64,000 nucleotides of DNA from positions 120,046,226-120,110,225 of the forward strand of contig NC_088780.1 in NCBI RefSeq assembly GCF_958450345.1, in the 5' to 3' direction. The DNA comes from Calliphora vicina (taxonomy: Eukaryota; Arthropoda; Insecta; Diptera; Calliphoridae). A program made the position numbers and the translations under genes. The notes beneath the pieces were generated by a model. That model was given only the letters and a program-made list of their open reading frames with translations, made no database searches and was not told where the DNA came from. The number at the start of each line of letters is the position of its first letter. Within the stretch, counting starts at the first letter, position 1. Below are positions 23,561 through 35,631 of the stretch, one piece after another.

Positions 23561-24499
23561 AAGGTTAATGTATTTTTCGTCTGCGGCCCTTATATAGAAG
23601 CTATGTATAATTATGGAACGAATGTCACAGAACCCAGTAGTAAGATTTACTGTGCACTCGCGATAATATGAACACCTCTAAAATATGAACTTGTGCAAAA
23701 GCTTTAAAATATGAACAGCTTATTTTTGTTTTTTTAACGGATTTTATCTATCTACACAACATCGAAATCTAAATCAACAGGGTAGTGGCTAAATTCTAAT
23801 TCAACTGCATACAAATTTGGGGATTTCCCTAGTGGTCTGCTTTTAAATTGTCTTCAGCTGCAAATCAAAATTTCTAACATACAAATTTTAGTTAGTGCAC
23901 ACATTCAGCTGGAATTCCATATTAATTTTTTAAATATAAATTTAAAGTGAAACTTTTATTTTTATGGGAAAAATGTTTGTAGATAGGAATTAGATGCCAT
24001 TCACAAATACAAACTATTTTGCAAAAGTGAACTGGCCTGGTTTCAATTACTTCATATTATCGCAAACCAAAAACACTATTCTTTTAAAATCTATGAAACC
24101 AAAGTTTTTTGTTTATTTTAGAACCCAAGGTCTATCTATATCTTTATTAGTTATACTTAGCTTCCTAAAGTTGAACAAATAACTGGATTTTTTGCATTTT
24201 ATTTAACAGAAACGTTAACTTTTGGATTTAGAGTTGTATGAACGAACTGATCAGCAGATATGCAGGAGCATTATTGCTATATGCGATAAAGAGTTATAAG
24301 TATCACTGGACTCCTTAACAAAATTAGGTGCCAACTGTTAACAACTAAAATACTTATGCTTTATTTAATACATAAATAATGAGTCAGAAAAAACTTCTAC
24401 CTTTATTAAGTTAAATAAAACTTAAACCGTTCAATAGAGAAATTCTCAAAAATACGAAAATTTATTCAAATATGGCATATTACTCTATATTTATAAATT
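23561..24499. other. Unassigned AT-rich sequence
   Basis: No gene recognised; the 62-codon frame at 23994-24182 lacks any motif. Confidence 0.35.
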
Positions 24500-25050
24500 T
24501 ATCCACTTTTACCGGAAATCCTACCATTAAAGATTTTATAGTTGCTTCCATTACGAGGTGGGTGGTCCACTTATACTTAAAATCAGACATGTTCTGGGAT
24601 AGCTTTCCTGAAGTTCTTGCCTCCCGTGGTACAAAATTAACATTACACAACAGGTGGTTTTTATAAAATGTAACCTCGTTCTTTTGATTCTAAGTTATTT
24701 ATGGCATTGCGATCTGGAACTTGCTGAACTTTATATGACTTAAATTCAGCATTAACTTTGGCTCTGCTCACAAAAGCATGAGAACATTTAACTTTAAGAT
24801 CTGCTTTTCTGATAGAAGTGCTCTTCGAATGAGTTGTTCGACTTATTTTGCCTTACCAATATCTGCTAAACTTTTTTCTTCCTGATCCATGTTCTTTCAA
24901 TATTCAACTCTTCCTTATACTGTTTGATAGCCTTTAAAATAGTGTGACGATGAATCTTGAGATCTCTTGCTACTTTTTGAAAGTCCATACTGGATTTTTT
25001 GAAAAGTTTAACTATTTGTTCACGTACTTTTTTTCGCTATCCATTTTGTT
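24500..25050 (-). pseudogene. Degenerate Tc1/mariner-superfamily transposase
   Basis: The minus strand gives an N-terminal helix-turn-helix (KVREQIVKLFKKSSMDF, then VARDLKIHRHTILKAIKQYK). Further on are TSIRKADLKVKCSHAF, VSRAKVNAEFKSYKVQQVPD and NAINNLESKER, resembling the region before the catalytic core of IS630-Tc1-mariner transposases. Several frameshifts and stops are present and the catalytic triad is not recoverable. The plus-strand frame at 24472-24666 is antisense to this. Confidence 0.55.
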
Positions 25051-25969
25051 GAAAATTAATGATTTGGAAAAGACAATATCTAACATATTTTGAAAGGCTA
25101 AAGTAATTAAGGATTGGAGTAAGGATTAGAACGTTTGTATTAGTTTTTTCTGACCCACTCTCTATGCAACTGATGTGCCCCTATTAATAACAGAGTTTGA
25201 TCGCTTTAAGAACTGAATGATTTAGAGTTTATGGTTAGGGATTGGTTTATGACGTGAATTGAATTTTGTTGTCTATTAAACAGTATGAACAGAGGAGACC
25301 ATAATTTATTTTAAAACTTATTTGGAATAATAAATCACTGTATTAGCTAGTTATATAGGTAGGTAAATTCCTAGAATATATATATCATTTATTGATTCTA
25401 CCACCAATATTTCGATATCTTACAAACGGAATGACAAACTAAATATACCACTATCTTTTTGATGGCATGGAAACAAATCAATCTTTATAATCTTTATATT
25501 ATGCTTGTTAGAAAAGGAAAATGGCAGTGGATATAAGGACGTAGGAGAGGTGTATTTACTCAAGTGTAATATAAACTTAACATGATTTTTAAATTTTTTT
25601 TTGCTTTTATTTTTGATATTAATATAAATTGTGTATAAAATCAACTAACAAACATTTACCATTTTCATACATATACACACCTACACATTGAAGTAAAAAG
25701 GATAGGAAATAGAAAACCGACAGAGATTTATATAGTCAGTTAGTATTTGTTAGTTAAGCTTACTTCAAAAAAACTTTTTTGGAAAACCAATGCTTGTTAA
25801 GATGTGTTGGATTTATCAAAAAAGCATGGAGGAAAAAACGAAAAATGAAAATACTTATACAATATTTATCCTCTTAAGTTTATCATCAAGAGTCCTTGCA
25901 GCTACATACGCTCTCACTTGGCAATGCTTTTGTACAATACAACTAAGTATTACTTATAAAATTAAATAA
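25051..25969. other. Unassigned AT-rich sequence with a DINE-1-like scrap
   Basis: A short ACAAACGGAATGACAAACT segment at about 25425 matches the left-end region of DINE-1-like copies. Nothing else is identified. Confidence 0.35.
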
Positions 25970-26547
25970 ACTGAAGTAAATATAGAAATGAAAATAAATC
26001 GTATCATTCTTTACGGTTTTGTGTTGACTGCATCGTTACTGCCTTCCTCTATTGCACTTCGTTTTACTTCACTTCTTACACTTTAATTTTGTTGAAATTA
26101 TTTTCCTGCAATACAATGCTTCAAATGGATGCATGACGAAAGTATTTCCTTTAATTAAATTTCCTTAGAATTTGTTTTAATAGGATATAATGGGAGAATT
26201 GTGTTGAAAATTTTACAATGTCTGGTTATATGTTAAACTAAAGTTATACTGTCTATTAAAATATTTGTTTGCATGAAAACTCTCAATATAACTTTAGATT
26301 ATGATATAAAAATTAAAAATTTACAAAAAAATAAGCATTTTGGTTTTTAGCCGGTCAAAATTTGTATATTTCGGCCCTAAAGAACAAAAAACCATTTCGT
26401 TATATTTGTTTGAAAACCACGAATATAAAGTTATTTCCTTCTCTGCTTTTGTTCCAACAAATGGTGGGCAAATTTGAGGTTATAAAGTAAATGATGAAAT
26501 TTCAAGAATTGAGCTGATATCCTTTGACATTTATTAAGTACAAACTT
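25970..26547. repeat. 578-bp duplicated block, copy 1
   Basis: Starts ACTGAAGTAAATATAG and ends TTAAGTACAAACTT. It matches 29107-29684 base for base as far as I could follow, with one clear difference (AAGTAAATGATG against AAGTAAGTGATG, near 26490). No coding sequence, terminal repeats or target duplication were recognised. Confidence 0.85.
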
Positions 26548-26559
26548 CTTAAGCCATCA

Positions 26560-26735
26560 TCTCTACCCATTTGGCCATTTTTCTGCTATACATCGTGTCC
26601 AGGGAGCCATATAAGCGTTACCCTAAAATATCTCGCTATCTAATTTAGGAATACCCAGCATTCCTCGGATAACCTAGATGTCTTGAAGTCACCCGCTACT
26701 TCGTTAACGACAGCCTTGCTATCAGTAAATATATG
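26560..26735 (-). pseudogene. RNase H domain fragment, copy 2 (part)
   Basis: Same LINE RNase H remnant as 14800-14940 (complement of ACAGCCTTGCTATCAGTAAATATA encodes the TDS motif). It has about 40 extra bases (TAATTTAGGAATACCCAGC...) not present in copy 1. The domain continues at 28259-28370 after the hAT insertion. Confidence 0.6.
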
Positions 26736-28242
26736 AGGGTATTCATTCGACTACTGATCGTTTCATTAATCGAATAATTTCTTACGCATAATTATTCGAA
26801 CAATTTAAAAATGACCATTTTCGAATAACGAATAATTCGAACAATTTTATGTAGAATAATCGAATAAAACGAATAAATGTTCATATGTATTTAAATTTAT
26901 TAAAATGCTTAAAATTTTTCATTATTTCAAATTTAAATAAGTAATAATGACTCACAAAAATTGTATTGTTTCTGAAATTCGACAAATAACTAAATACAAG
27001 GGGACTTTCGATCACTGTATATGAGTGTTCCGATAGCTCTTTCTATAAATATATAAATATTACTGCAATAAGTTACAATTCTAAAAACAAATCTTTCAAA
27101 ATGTTTAACTTAGGACTTGAACCAATGAAAATAAAAGGTACGAAATAAAATATCTGTTATTTAGCTGGCAAAATGTTAGAGGAATCGCAATTAATAATCA
27201 AAATTTTAACTTAGATTGAAGTGGAGTTGAATGTGATGGAGAATGTGATTTTGAAACGGTCATCGAAAGTGATATTGAGGATGACATTTATAATGATTAC
27301 ATTGAAATAGATGAAGGCCATGATCTTAAAATATATGTATATAAGTGATGTTATTAACCGCGTACGTAAGTGATGCAAAATATTTAATAAATCGAATGAT
27401 AAACACAAATATTGCAAACTAACGTTTTGTTGCAAGAAAAGCATGGAGTTCGTCTTATACATGATGTTAAACATCTTTGTCTAACATGGTAATAAACTTT
27501 TTGCGTATTTGTAAATACGGCAATCATGAACTGCCTGACTTCAAATTAGCCACGTTCATTGACAATGATATCAAACTTTGGACAGATTCCCTTTATAGTG
27601 TAATTCCGCAAGAGCAAAGATTCGGCAACGTTGATAGAGCGTGATATATAATACAATTTAAATAATTAAGAAATAGTGAATAATTAATTTACTAAAGAAT
27701 TAGTTACTCAATTTAAAACCTAAATTAATGAACGAAATAAAAAAATTCTTAATACGTTTATATTGCTTTTGAATTCAGGATAATGTCCAACTAGCTCAAA
27801 TTTTTTAAAGCATACCTCCAAAACGGAAACTAAAGGGTTTGCTAGTCAATTGTTTTGTAGATTGTTCGGGAGTTAATATGATCAGAATATTTCTGTTAAA
27901 AATTTAAACATTATCAATACTTGAATTGTGAACTCTAACGTTATTTTTTGTTTCTCTTTAACAATAAAATATTAAAAAACCGACATCAAAACTTCATTAT
28001 TTACTTTTTTAAAAAAAATTTAAATTATTCGAATAATTCGATTAATTTTAAACGTGTGATCAAAAGGCGAAGGCCCTGGTAGCCAGTCCTTTTTTCTTTA
28101 TATTTTTTGAAAATTAAATTTTCATTAAATAAATATTAATAATAATAAACGTGTGATAGAATTATTCGAACAAGTTAAAATCTCTTATTCGAGTTATTCG
28201 CTTTATTCGAAAAAGAGAAAAATCGAATAATTCGAATACCCT
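26734..28242 (+). mobile_element. hAT element with degenerate transposase, AGGGTATTC ends
   Basis: The ends AGGGTATTCATTCGA and TTCGAATACCCT are inverted, and AGTAAATA (extendable to AGTAAATATA) flanks both sides, in line with the 8-bp duplication of hAT elements. The empty site can be read at 14930-14940/15398. The plus strand carries transposase-like scraps. One is an acidic stretch (TVIESDIEDDIYNDY, about 27255-27310). Another is a piece reading EKHGVRLIHDVKHL (27435-27475), resembling the hAT DVKTRWNS region. A third is a further open run from about 27489 to 27645. All are broken by stops. Confidence 0.65.
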
Positions 28243-28258
28243 AGTAAATATACATGTA

Positions 28259-28793
28259 TCTCCAGATATTCGATAACACCTCAGCCAGTTGGATGCACGT
28301 TTTATGGCAATAATTTCCACCTGAAGAGCAGTGCGGATGTTAGGTAGGCTGAAGTAGTTATTGATAAAGAAACCTCAGAAAATCTTATCAAAATTGGAAA
28401 ACTAAAAATATCTTATTGTTCTTATTTGTTTAGTTTACTTTTAAACTTTAAAGTGTACTGAAAGTGTTTTTTAACATAAAATTAGGTATTTTTAATACTC
28501 AAAATTGTTCCAGTTTACTAAATTTGTATTTGCCAAACTAATGTATCTGCTTAAACTCGAAATCGAGAAATTTAAAAAAAAATCCTGAAATTACTTAGCC
28601 GCTAAGAACTACTACTAGTGAATTTTCAACCCACTCGCAACGTTATTGACTGGTGAATTCTGCATCATCAATTTCAATGTTAAATAAGTGGTTTACTGAA
28701 TTTCGTTATAGCCGTAGAAGCACGGAAGATGCCGAATATTCTGGACGGCCAATTAAGGTCTCCACACCTGAAAACAATTTAAAAAAAAAACAA
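28259..28793. repeat. Duplicated block, copy 2 (pairs with 15398-15928)
   Basis: RNase H part, unassigned middle and mariner fragment in the same order and orientation as copy 1, ending at a DINE-1-like element in both. Confidence 0.85.
28653..28790 (+). pseudogene. Mariner transposase N-terminal fragment, copy 2
   Basis: Reads LNKWFTEFRYSRRSTEDAEY, then SGRPIKVSTPENN, the best preserved copy of this mariner segment (Trp retained, where copy 1 has Leu). It runs out into A-rich sequence and the DINE-1-like end. Confidence 0.75.
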
Positions 28794-28884
28794 GTAAGAG
28801 TGCTATATTCGGTTATGCCGAATCTTATATACCCTTCACCTTTGTTGTGGATGCATTATTATTTTTTATAATAATTAGTATATA
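28792..28884 (-). mobile_element. DINE-1-like element, truncated
   Basis: AACAAGTAAGAGTGC, hairpin ATTCGGTTATGCCGAAT, TATACCCTTCACCTTTGTTGTGG and ATTAGTATATA, as in 15929 onward. It is then cut off exactly where the CAGTGAGTGTCACTC end of a Tc1-type element begins. Confidence 0.7.
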
Positions 28885-29106
28885 CAGTGAGTGTCACTCA
28901 AAATCGTACAACATATTTTTTTTTTAAATATTATGAAATTATACAGGTGATTATATAAAAAATTAAAAGTAATTTTATTAATTGGAACAAAAAATATATA
29001 TTCAACAAAAAAGTTAACAAAACCTCAATTCGTTAAAAAAATATTGATGAAAATTAAAGAACATCACAAAATTCATATTTCACTTAAATTCGTACAATTA
29101 TATATA
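28885..29106. mobile_element. Tc1-type MITE, one half
   Basis: Starts at TA/CAGTGAGTGTCACTCAAAATCG and continues with sequence that is the reverse complement of the right half of the complete element at 40851-41319. The other terminal repeat is missing; the 578-bp block begins where it stops. Confidence 0.7.
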
Positions 29107-29684
29107 ACTGAAGTAAATATAGAAATGAAAATAAATCGTATCATTCTTTACGGTTTTGTGTTGACTGCATCGTTACTGCCTTCCTCTATTGCACTTCGTT
29201 TTACTTCACTTCTTACACTTTAATTTTGTTGAAATTATTTTCCTGCAATACAATGCTTCAAATGGATGCATGACGAAAGTATTTCCTTTAATTAAATTTC
29301 CTTAGAATTTGTTTTAATAGGATATAATGGGAGAATTGTGTTGAAAATTTTACAATGTCTGGTTATATGTTAAACTAAAGTTATACTGTCTATTAAAATA
29401 TTTGTTTGCATGAAAACTCTCAATATAACTTTAGATTATGATATAAAAATTAAAAATTTACAAAAAAATAAGCATTTTGGTTTTTAGCCGGTCAAAATTT
29501 GTATATTTCGGCCCTAAAGAACAAAAAACCATTTCGTTATATTTGTTTGAAAACCACGAATATAAAGTTATTTCCTTCTCTGCTTTTGTTCCAACAAATG
29601 GTGGGCAAATTTGAGGTTATAAAGTAAGTGATGAAATTTCAAGAATTGAGCTGATATCCTTTGACATTTATTAAGTACAAACTT
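29107..29684. repeat. 578-bp duplicated block, copy 2
   Basis: Near-perfect copy of 25970-26547, same orientation and same length, about 3.1 kb apart. Confidence 0.85.
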
Positions 29685-30179
29685 GGAAAATTTTAACTAT
29701 GCGACTCTTTAGATGGATGGAATTTTGTGAATTTTCTTTTTGAAAACACTGAACGAAAATAATCCCTTTTTTACAAAATAATCTTTTGCGATGATATCAG
29801 TTTTAAATTTTGCGGTTATTTTAAATAAACTAACGTTGGTATCAGTGATCTTATGTTTCAGCAAGACGGCACCACAAGCCACAGAGTCTGATATATTTGT
29901 GAGTTATAAATATTATTTTTTTTTAAGAATATCTAAAAGAAAAACAAAATTTATCAACTTTTTGGATTTTAGTCGCTTTTCATTGCTTATTCTGATAAGA
30001 AAGCTTATACAAATTTATACCAATGTATAAAGAAAAATTAGTTCTTAACAAAATATTGTTCTAATTATTAAATCGGATTAAAATTGTAAAAGTTATTATT
30101 AAACTTGTCATAAACACCTTTTGTAGTATTTTTCTCCCCCAGCGCATAGAAATAAAAAAAAACAAAAAACTATTAAAAA
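29685..30179. other. Unassigned AT-rich sequence
   Basis: A 79-codon frame at 29791-30030 has no recognised motif. Confidence 0.35.
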
Positions 30180-30896
30180 AACAAGTAGGATTGCTATATT
30201 CGGCTATGCCGAATCTTATATAACCTTCACTAAATTATACTTCAAAATCAAAATGTTTGCAGTTTTTTTTTTTTTTTTTGGAAAAAAAATTTTTCGAATT
30301 GTTTTTTAAATTAAAATTTTTTTTTTGTTTTTTCATTTTTTTTAATATTTAGCGAGAAAAACTTTTGGTAAAAAAAATCGTGCTAAAAAATATTTTTCCG
30401 ATTTTGACCCATTGTAGGTCCAACTTATGGTTTTATATACGTCATTGCAAGGTCTTTGAAATATATCATTAGATATTCATATTGTCTATATTAAAATCCA
30501 AATATAAATCCAAATAGATCAAAAATCGAGGTTGTCCTGTTTTTTTCCTTATATCTCAGCCATTTGTGGACCGATTTCGCTGATTTTAAATAGCAAACTT
30601 CTCGAAAGCATGTCTGACAGAATTATTGAAGATTTGGATCCCGATGATATCTGTGGTCTTCAGAAAATTGATTTCAACAGACAGACGGACATGGCTTAAT
30701 CGTATATACTTTATAGGGTCGACAATGAAAAATGTAGAAATTACAAACGGAATCACAAACTTATATATACCCTTCTCACGAAGGTGATCCAGAATAAGGA
30801 TCCGAATATATATACTTTATAGGAAATGAAAAATGTAGAAATTACAAACGGAATGACAAACTTATATATACCCTTCTCACGAAGGTGAAGGGTATA
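30180..30896 (-). mobile_element. DINE-1-like element, ATTCGGC-hairpin type
   Basis: Starts with an ACAAGTAGGATTGC end and hairpin ATTCGGCTATGCCGAAT, has an AT-rich spacer, then the conserved GTGGACCGATTT, CAGACAGACGGACATGGCTTAATCG core and the ACCCTTCTCACGAAGGTGAAGGGTATA arm. The last 100 bases are partly duplicated in tandem (30726-30785 and 30829-30888). Confidence 0.65.
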
Positions 30897-32273
30897 ACAA
30901 ATATTTGTACAATCTTTAATTTACAAGGTAAATTTAATTTTTGTCTACATAAAATTGTCTTTAAAACACTGTGCAAAACAAAATGGGGTTTCATAGAAAA
31001 AAATTAAAATAGCTATTGTTGAAGTTTTTTTGAAAATTACGTTTTTATTACCGTCGTATGTCACCTTTACGCGGTATAAATGTAAAACTTATAAAAATGC
31101 GTATGTTTAATATTTTTATATACAGATTTTCTAATATCATTCATACGCCCCCATCGTAGTAAGTACCTCTATGTCTTATAACTACATTAACCCAGAGAAA
31201 AAAATACGGTTGCACATGATAATGGTCACTGTTATTATATATATGATTTGGTAACCATAATATGGTAAAACTAAGATTCACATGATTGCCTCAATCATAT
31301 ATATCAATGTTGTAAATAAATACATATATGTTTAGGTCATATTCATTATGAATCATTATATCATAATATGTTGTTCTTAGATTATGATTCCATAAGCCGA
31401 GAACAACATAATATGGTACATCCTTTATTATAAAAAGGATTGTCACAAACATATATCTTAACATAGGAACAATGTTTGCAAGATTTCATGATATTATCTG
31501 CAATACATTTAAATCAAATTGCAAACGATTTTTGAAAAATATCATCTCTATGGAGGTTGTCTCACATTTTGGCCCATAATTCTGTTTCTAACGATTATGT
31601 CCATTTTATATACCAAACTCTTCAGATCAACAAAGAATATTTTAGGAAACTTTTATAGCCTTAAGACCTTAAGACTATAGGCCCTATCATGGCTTCAATA
31701 GACAGACGCACGGTGGCTCATATCTCAATATCATCGGCCAAAAGTCCAACTTTTTGTTAACTCCGATTTCAAAAATTTTAATGCCGTTCAATATTAAACT
31801 CATTGAAACTAAGGTAGTCAAATTATATAAAAAATATTGTCAATTGTGTACGTGATATGCTGTTAAAGTCAAATATTTTATATCATTTTATAAAAAACGT
31901 GATTTTTGTAAATTTGATCAAAAGTAAAATCTCATTACTCTCGAAATATTATCGTTAATTGGATGATTTTCTGTTGTTATGTTGGTAGGATAATAGTCTT
32001 TAAGAACTGGTATGATTTGTTACTGTACCGTTTATACCTGATGTGTTATTAATTTTTTTTGTCAGTTGCTATATTTTAGTCAAATTTTAATTTCAGTGAA
32101 ATAAAAGTGCTTAAGGTCAAAAGGGGTTAAACAAATTGTACTACCAGGAGAAAGGCCAAAGTGTCCTCTTTAAGCCTATATATACTTGTTGACCTGTTTG
32201 TTGAACAGTTTTTTCATTTGAATGAAATTACTCCCAAACTTTGTTTCTATTTTTATTTTACCTGTTCATATGA
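30897..32273. other. Unassigned AT-rich sequence with old repeat pieces
   Basis: 31795-32050 shares a stretch (AAACTAAGGTAGT, TTTTTGTAAATTTGAT) with 43846-43950, so both come from one old repeat. 31560-31760 has a DINE-1-like flavour (CAATAGACAGACGCACGG). No gene. Confidence 0.35.
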
Positions 32274-32806
32274 CTGGCGCAAAGTACAAGTCGCAATTTT
32301 GAAGATATAGCAATAAAATTTGGTACATACATTTTTTCGGCCCGAGGACGAAGCCTATAGAAAATGACTGAAATCGTTCCATTATTTCACCTAGCACCCA
32401 TACAAATGTTCTCCCGAAATTATACTTTATCGGTCGTAAATTATTAATTTATATACATATGTATCTACACACATTTAGCTCCAAATAAATTTTATTTAAA
32501 CAGAATTAATGTCACCTAATTTTATGATGATCGGTCCATAATTAGTCATAGCTCCCATATAAGGCCCGCTTCCAAAAATCACTTTAACGAGCATAAATCT
32601 CTTAAAAATGTTGGTATAAATACATAATTCAACAGAAATAACTTCCAGACAGACATAAATCACACGACCCAATTTCACGGCGATAGGTCCATAATTAGTC
32701 ATAGCTGCCATATAATGCGCTCTTCCGAAAATCATTCACGAAAATAAATTATAGTGTAGGGTATTATATAGTCGAGCTTGACCGAACATACTTTCTTACA
32801 TGTTTT
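32274..32806 (+). mobile_element. DINE-1-like element, GGTCGGGC-end type, 5' truncated
   Basis: Starts within GGCGCAAAGTACAAGTCGCAATTTTGAAG. It keeps the two GATCGGTCCATAATTAGTCATAGCTCCCAT units and ends AGTCGAGCTTGACCGAACATACTTTCTTAC. The minus-strand frame at 32496-32735 merely translates these units. Confidence 0.65.
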
Positions 32807-33320
32807 TATCTGCTGATAACTTTTTTACTTAATAAGTATAGCTGATTCAAAAAAACAAAAAATTTGCATATTCATACTAAATTCTATACAAAAATTAAAA
32901 GTTTAACTTGCTCAACTGCTCAACCGATTTTAATGAAATTAAAACTGAAAAAAATTTCTAAAATATCTCTATCGGTTCAAAAGTTACAGAGTTTTGCCCG
33001 ATGAAAAACGATAATGAGCCACTGTGAGACGGATATAGCTAGATCGTCTTAGAATTTTATAAGGACCCATAAAATATATTTAATATTTAGTTTACGACCA
33101 ATATTTCTATATGTTACAAACGGTATGACAGAGTCAATATACTCCACTCTTTTTGGTAGCGGGTATAAACAGAATTAAAGAGGGGGAGCTTTTATATACT
33201 CAATTTGAGCGCATAGTGAATTTTAAATACGTCAAACTATTTATTTCAGTAAACTGTGCACTAAATATATTAAATTTATACAACAGTGTATTGAGTATTT
33301 TATGCCAAGTATATACATTA

Positions 33321-34630
33321 GAGTGCTCCAAGATTGTATGGACGAAAAAAACTTTCTAGGTACAGGCCGTCCCCCCCTCAAGAATTGTTCTATGTATTGT
33401 AGAAACACATTGTGTAAAATATTAGGATGATAGGATAACGTTAACTGGTGGCGCAACGACGCTGAAGTTTTGAGGTGCATTTACAATGGGAAAATATGCA
33501 ATTTTTTCAGTTTTTGTAAAAATTTTGCCATTAAATAATGACTTTTACAATTTAATTTAAAAGAATCGAAATGTGTACGTAATTGTCGTTATAATAAGAT
33601 ATAAAAGACAAAAATTGGTGAAAAAATGTTAAAGTTATTAAAAAACGTGTCTCAGGCCACTAGAACAAGAAATTTATGAACAAAATTAACATATTTTGAG
33701 AAATATTAAAATAAAAGCTTATTTTTACTTAAAATATATCCATATTTACTTGTATATGAGTTTTTGTCCTCGTAGGATACCGTTATCCTTTTCGCAGGTA
33801 TGACCAAAAAAATTAAATTTTTTTAACGGCAGTTTCAAAACTCCAATTTCAAATTTTTAAAAATTTTGTTAAACAAATTTCAGAATTTTTTGATCATCAC
33901 ATGGGGATTTATTAACAACATAATAGGGAATAAAAATGTGAAAAAATTATGTCAATACCTCCTATAGTTTTTCCGTACCTGCGATATAAATTTTGCGATT
34001 TTCGAGAAAAACTAATTTTTTGGCCATATTTTGGGGAATGACCAAAATTTCCTTACTGTAATGATTTTTAAGTAAAAGCTATTCAGAATAATATAGTCCA
34101 GGTAATTTTAAATATAGTCTGAAAGTTTTACTAAAATCGGAAAACTTTAACCCTTAAATCGTGAAGGTCAAAGGTAAATTTTTTCAATATTTGGAATTTC
34201 TCATGGAAAGATAGCGAAATATTATATATTTTTGGGCCGATTTTGATGAAACTTAAGAAAAATATAAAATGAAGTCTAGTATTCACAATAACAGTACAAA
34301 AATTGAAATTGCCTAGCGATTTTTTAATAACTTTAACATTTTTTCACCAATTTTTGTCTTTTATATCTTATTATATCGACAATTACGTACACATTTCGAT
34401 TCTTTTAAATTAAATTGTAAAGGTCATTATTTAATGGCAAAATTTTTACAAAAACTGAAAAAATTGCATATTTTCCCCTTGTAAATGCACCTCAAAATTT
34501 CAGCGTCGTTGCGCCACCTTAACGTTATCCTATCATCCTAATATTTTACACAATGTGTTTCTACAATACATAGAACAATTCTAGAGGGGGGGACGGTCAA
34601 AATTCGCAATTTTATTTTTTTGGAGCACTC
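33321..34630. mobile_element. Long-inverted-repeat element with GAGTGCTCC ends
   Basis: The ends GAGTGCTCCAA and TTGGAGCACTC sit between TA dinucleotides (33319-33320 and 34631-34632). Arms of about 320 bp match inverted (GGCGCAACGACGCTGAAGTT at 33449 on; AACTTCAGCG-type complement near 34498). The central 660 bp is not palindromic itself but matches one arm of the 656-2562 element. No transposase found. Confidence 0.7.
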
Positions 34631-35472
34631 TAATATACCTATGTATACAGAGAAATATACAAAACCATATTTTAAAATTCGAAATAGACATTAATGTTAG
34701 TATTTCCCATAATGTTTATTTTGTGATAGATATTTTAAAAATTATAATAAAAATTTAAAAAAAAACATGTATACAGTAGCCATATTCACCAAACACTATA
34801 AAAATTTTCTAAGCTTGTGCTTTAATATTTACTATGACAATCATAAATCTATTTAATTTAAAACATTTTCAAATAACATCTAGCAATAATCCTCTAAAAG
34901 TATAAACTCAACATCATTATGCATAATGAATACTAAAAAACTTTTATTGTAGACTGTTCACATTTTATTGCCAGCATTTAAAACCAAGAAAATGCAAAAT
35001 GACCTCTTTTAATAAAATTTCTTAAACATAGAATTACACATGAATAAACACAAACATCTAAAGCGGAAACGGAAGTAATAAAACATTTCTTATTTTTATT
35101 ACGCCAAACACTTAACCATCAGCCAAGGCAACAAAAAACCCCAACATTATTTAATACACAGTTTTATATTAAAAAAAATTTAAAGATATCCTTAAAATCC
35201 CCCAACAATCCAGCAATAGCTAAAATATAAAGTTAAATTTAATTTACTTGAAGCCTGAAACTGTCAAGAAATAAACTTAATAGAAAAAAATCGCCATAGA
35301 CATAGAGGAAAAAACATTTCAAGTTATTGTATCTTGTAGTAAATGAAAACAAAAATAGCATAAAAGCTCATATAAAATTTATGAAATAAATTTTAATAAC
35401 ATTTCATATATTTTTTCGTTCTTTTTTTCTTCTCTTTTTTCACCGCTTTTTTTATTTTTTGGAATTTTGCAG
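34631..35472. other. Intron sequence before the TM5 exon
   Basis: Unique-looking AT-rich DNA ending in the pyrimidine tract TTCTTCTCTTTTTTCACCGC and acceptor TTTTGCAG. No repeat or exon recognised. Confidence 0.5.
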
Positions 35473-35631
35473 CTTAGTGAAGATATTGGCTACGTATTGT
35501 ATTCTGCATTGGGTTCCTTTTACATTCCCAGCTGTATAATGGTTTTCGTTTATATACGAATTTATTTTGCCGCCAAGGCGCGTGCGAGACGCGGCATTAA
35601 AAAACATCCGCGCAAAACAAACAACGAACAG
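35473..35631 (+). CDS. Octalpha2R: Internal exon of alpha2-adrenergic-like octopamine receptor (TM5)
   Basis: This exon encodes 53 residues of a class A aminergic GPCR at the plasma membrane. It holds the end of extracellular loop 2 (LSEDIGY), all of TM5 (VLYSALGSFYIPSCIMVFVY) and the start of intracellular loop 3, which is very basic (AKARARRGIKKHPRK). The serines and conserved proline of TM5 are where biogenic amines bind and helices pack in this family. The boundaries are a pyrimidine-rich tract with TTTTGCAG before it and GTGAGT after it, both phase 0. The GSF-P-IM-VYVRIY pattern and the basic tail resemble vertebrate alpha2-adrenergic receptors. OAMB, tyramine receptor 1, 5-HT1 and D2-type receptors differ here as I recall them. 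The next exon, about 17 kb downstream, joins in frame. Exons for TM1-TM4 are not in the window. Seen: exon, splice sites and TM5. Inferred: the exact subtype, with another octopamine or tyramine receptor as the alternative. Confidence 0.85.

Noticed and set aside
31190..31480. MITE starting ACCCAGAGAAAAAAATACGG
   Set aside because: One end resembles the TACACAGAGAAAACA MITE, but a matching opposite end could not be found.
1..35472. Search for TM1-TM4 exons of the receptor (DRY, LAVADL, GN-LV motifs)
   Set aside because: None found by eye or among open frames, so the 5' exons are taken to lie upstream of the window; a very short exon could have been missed.
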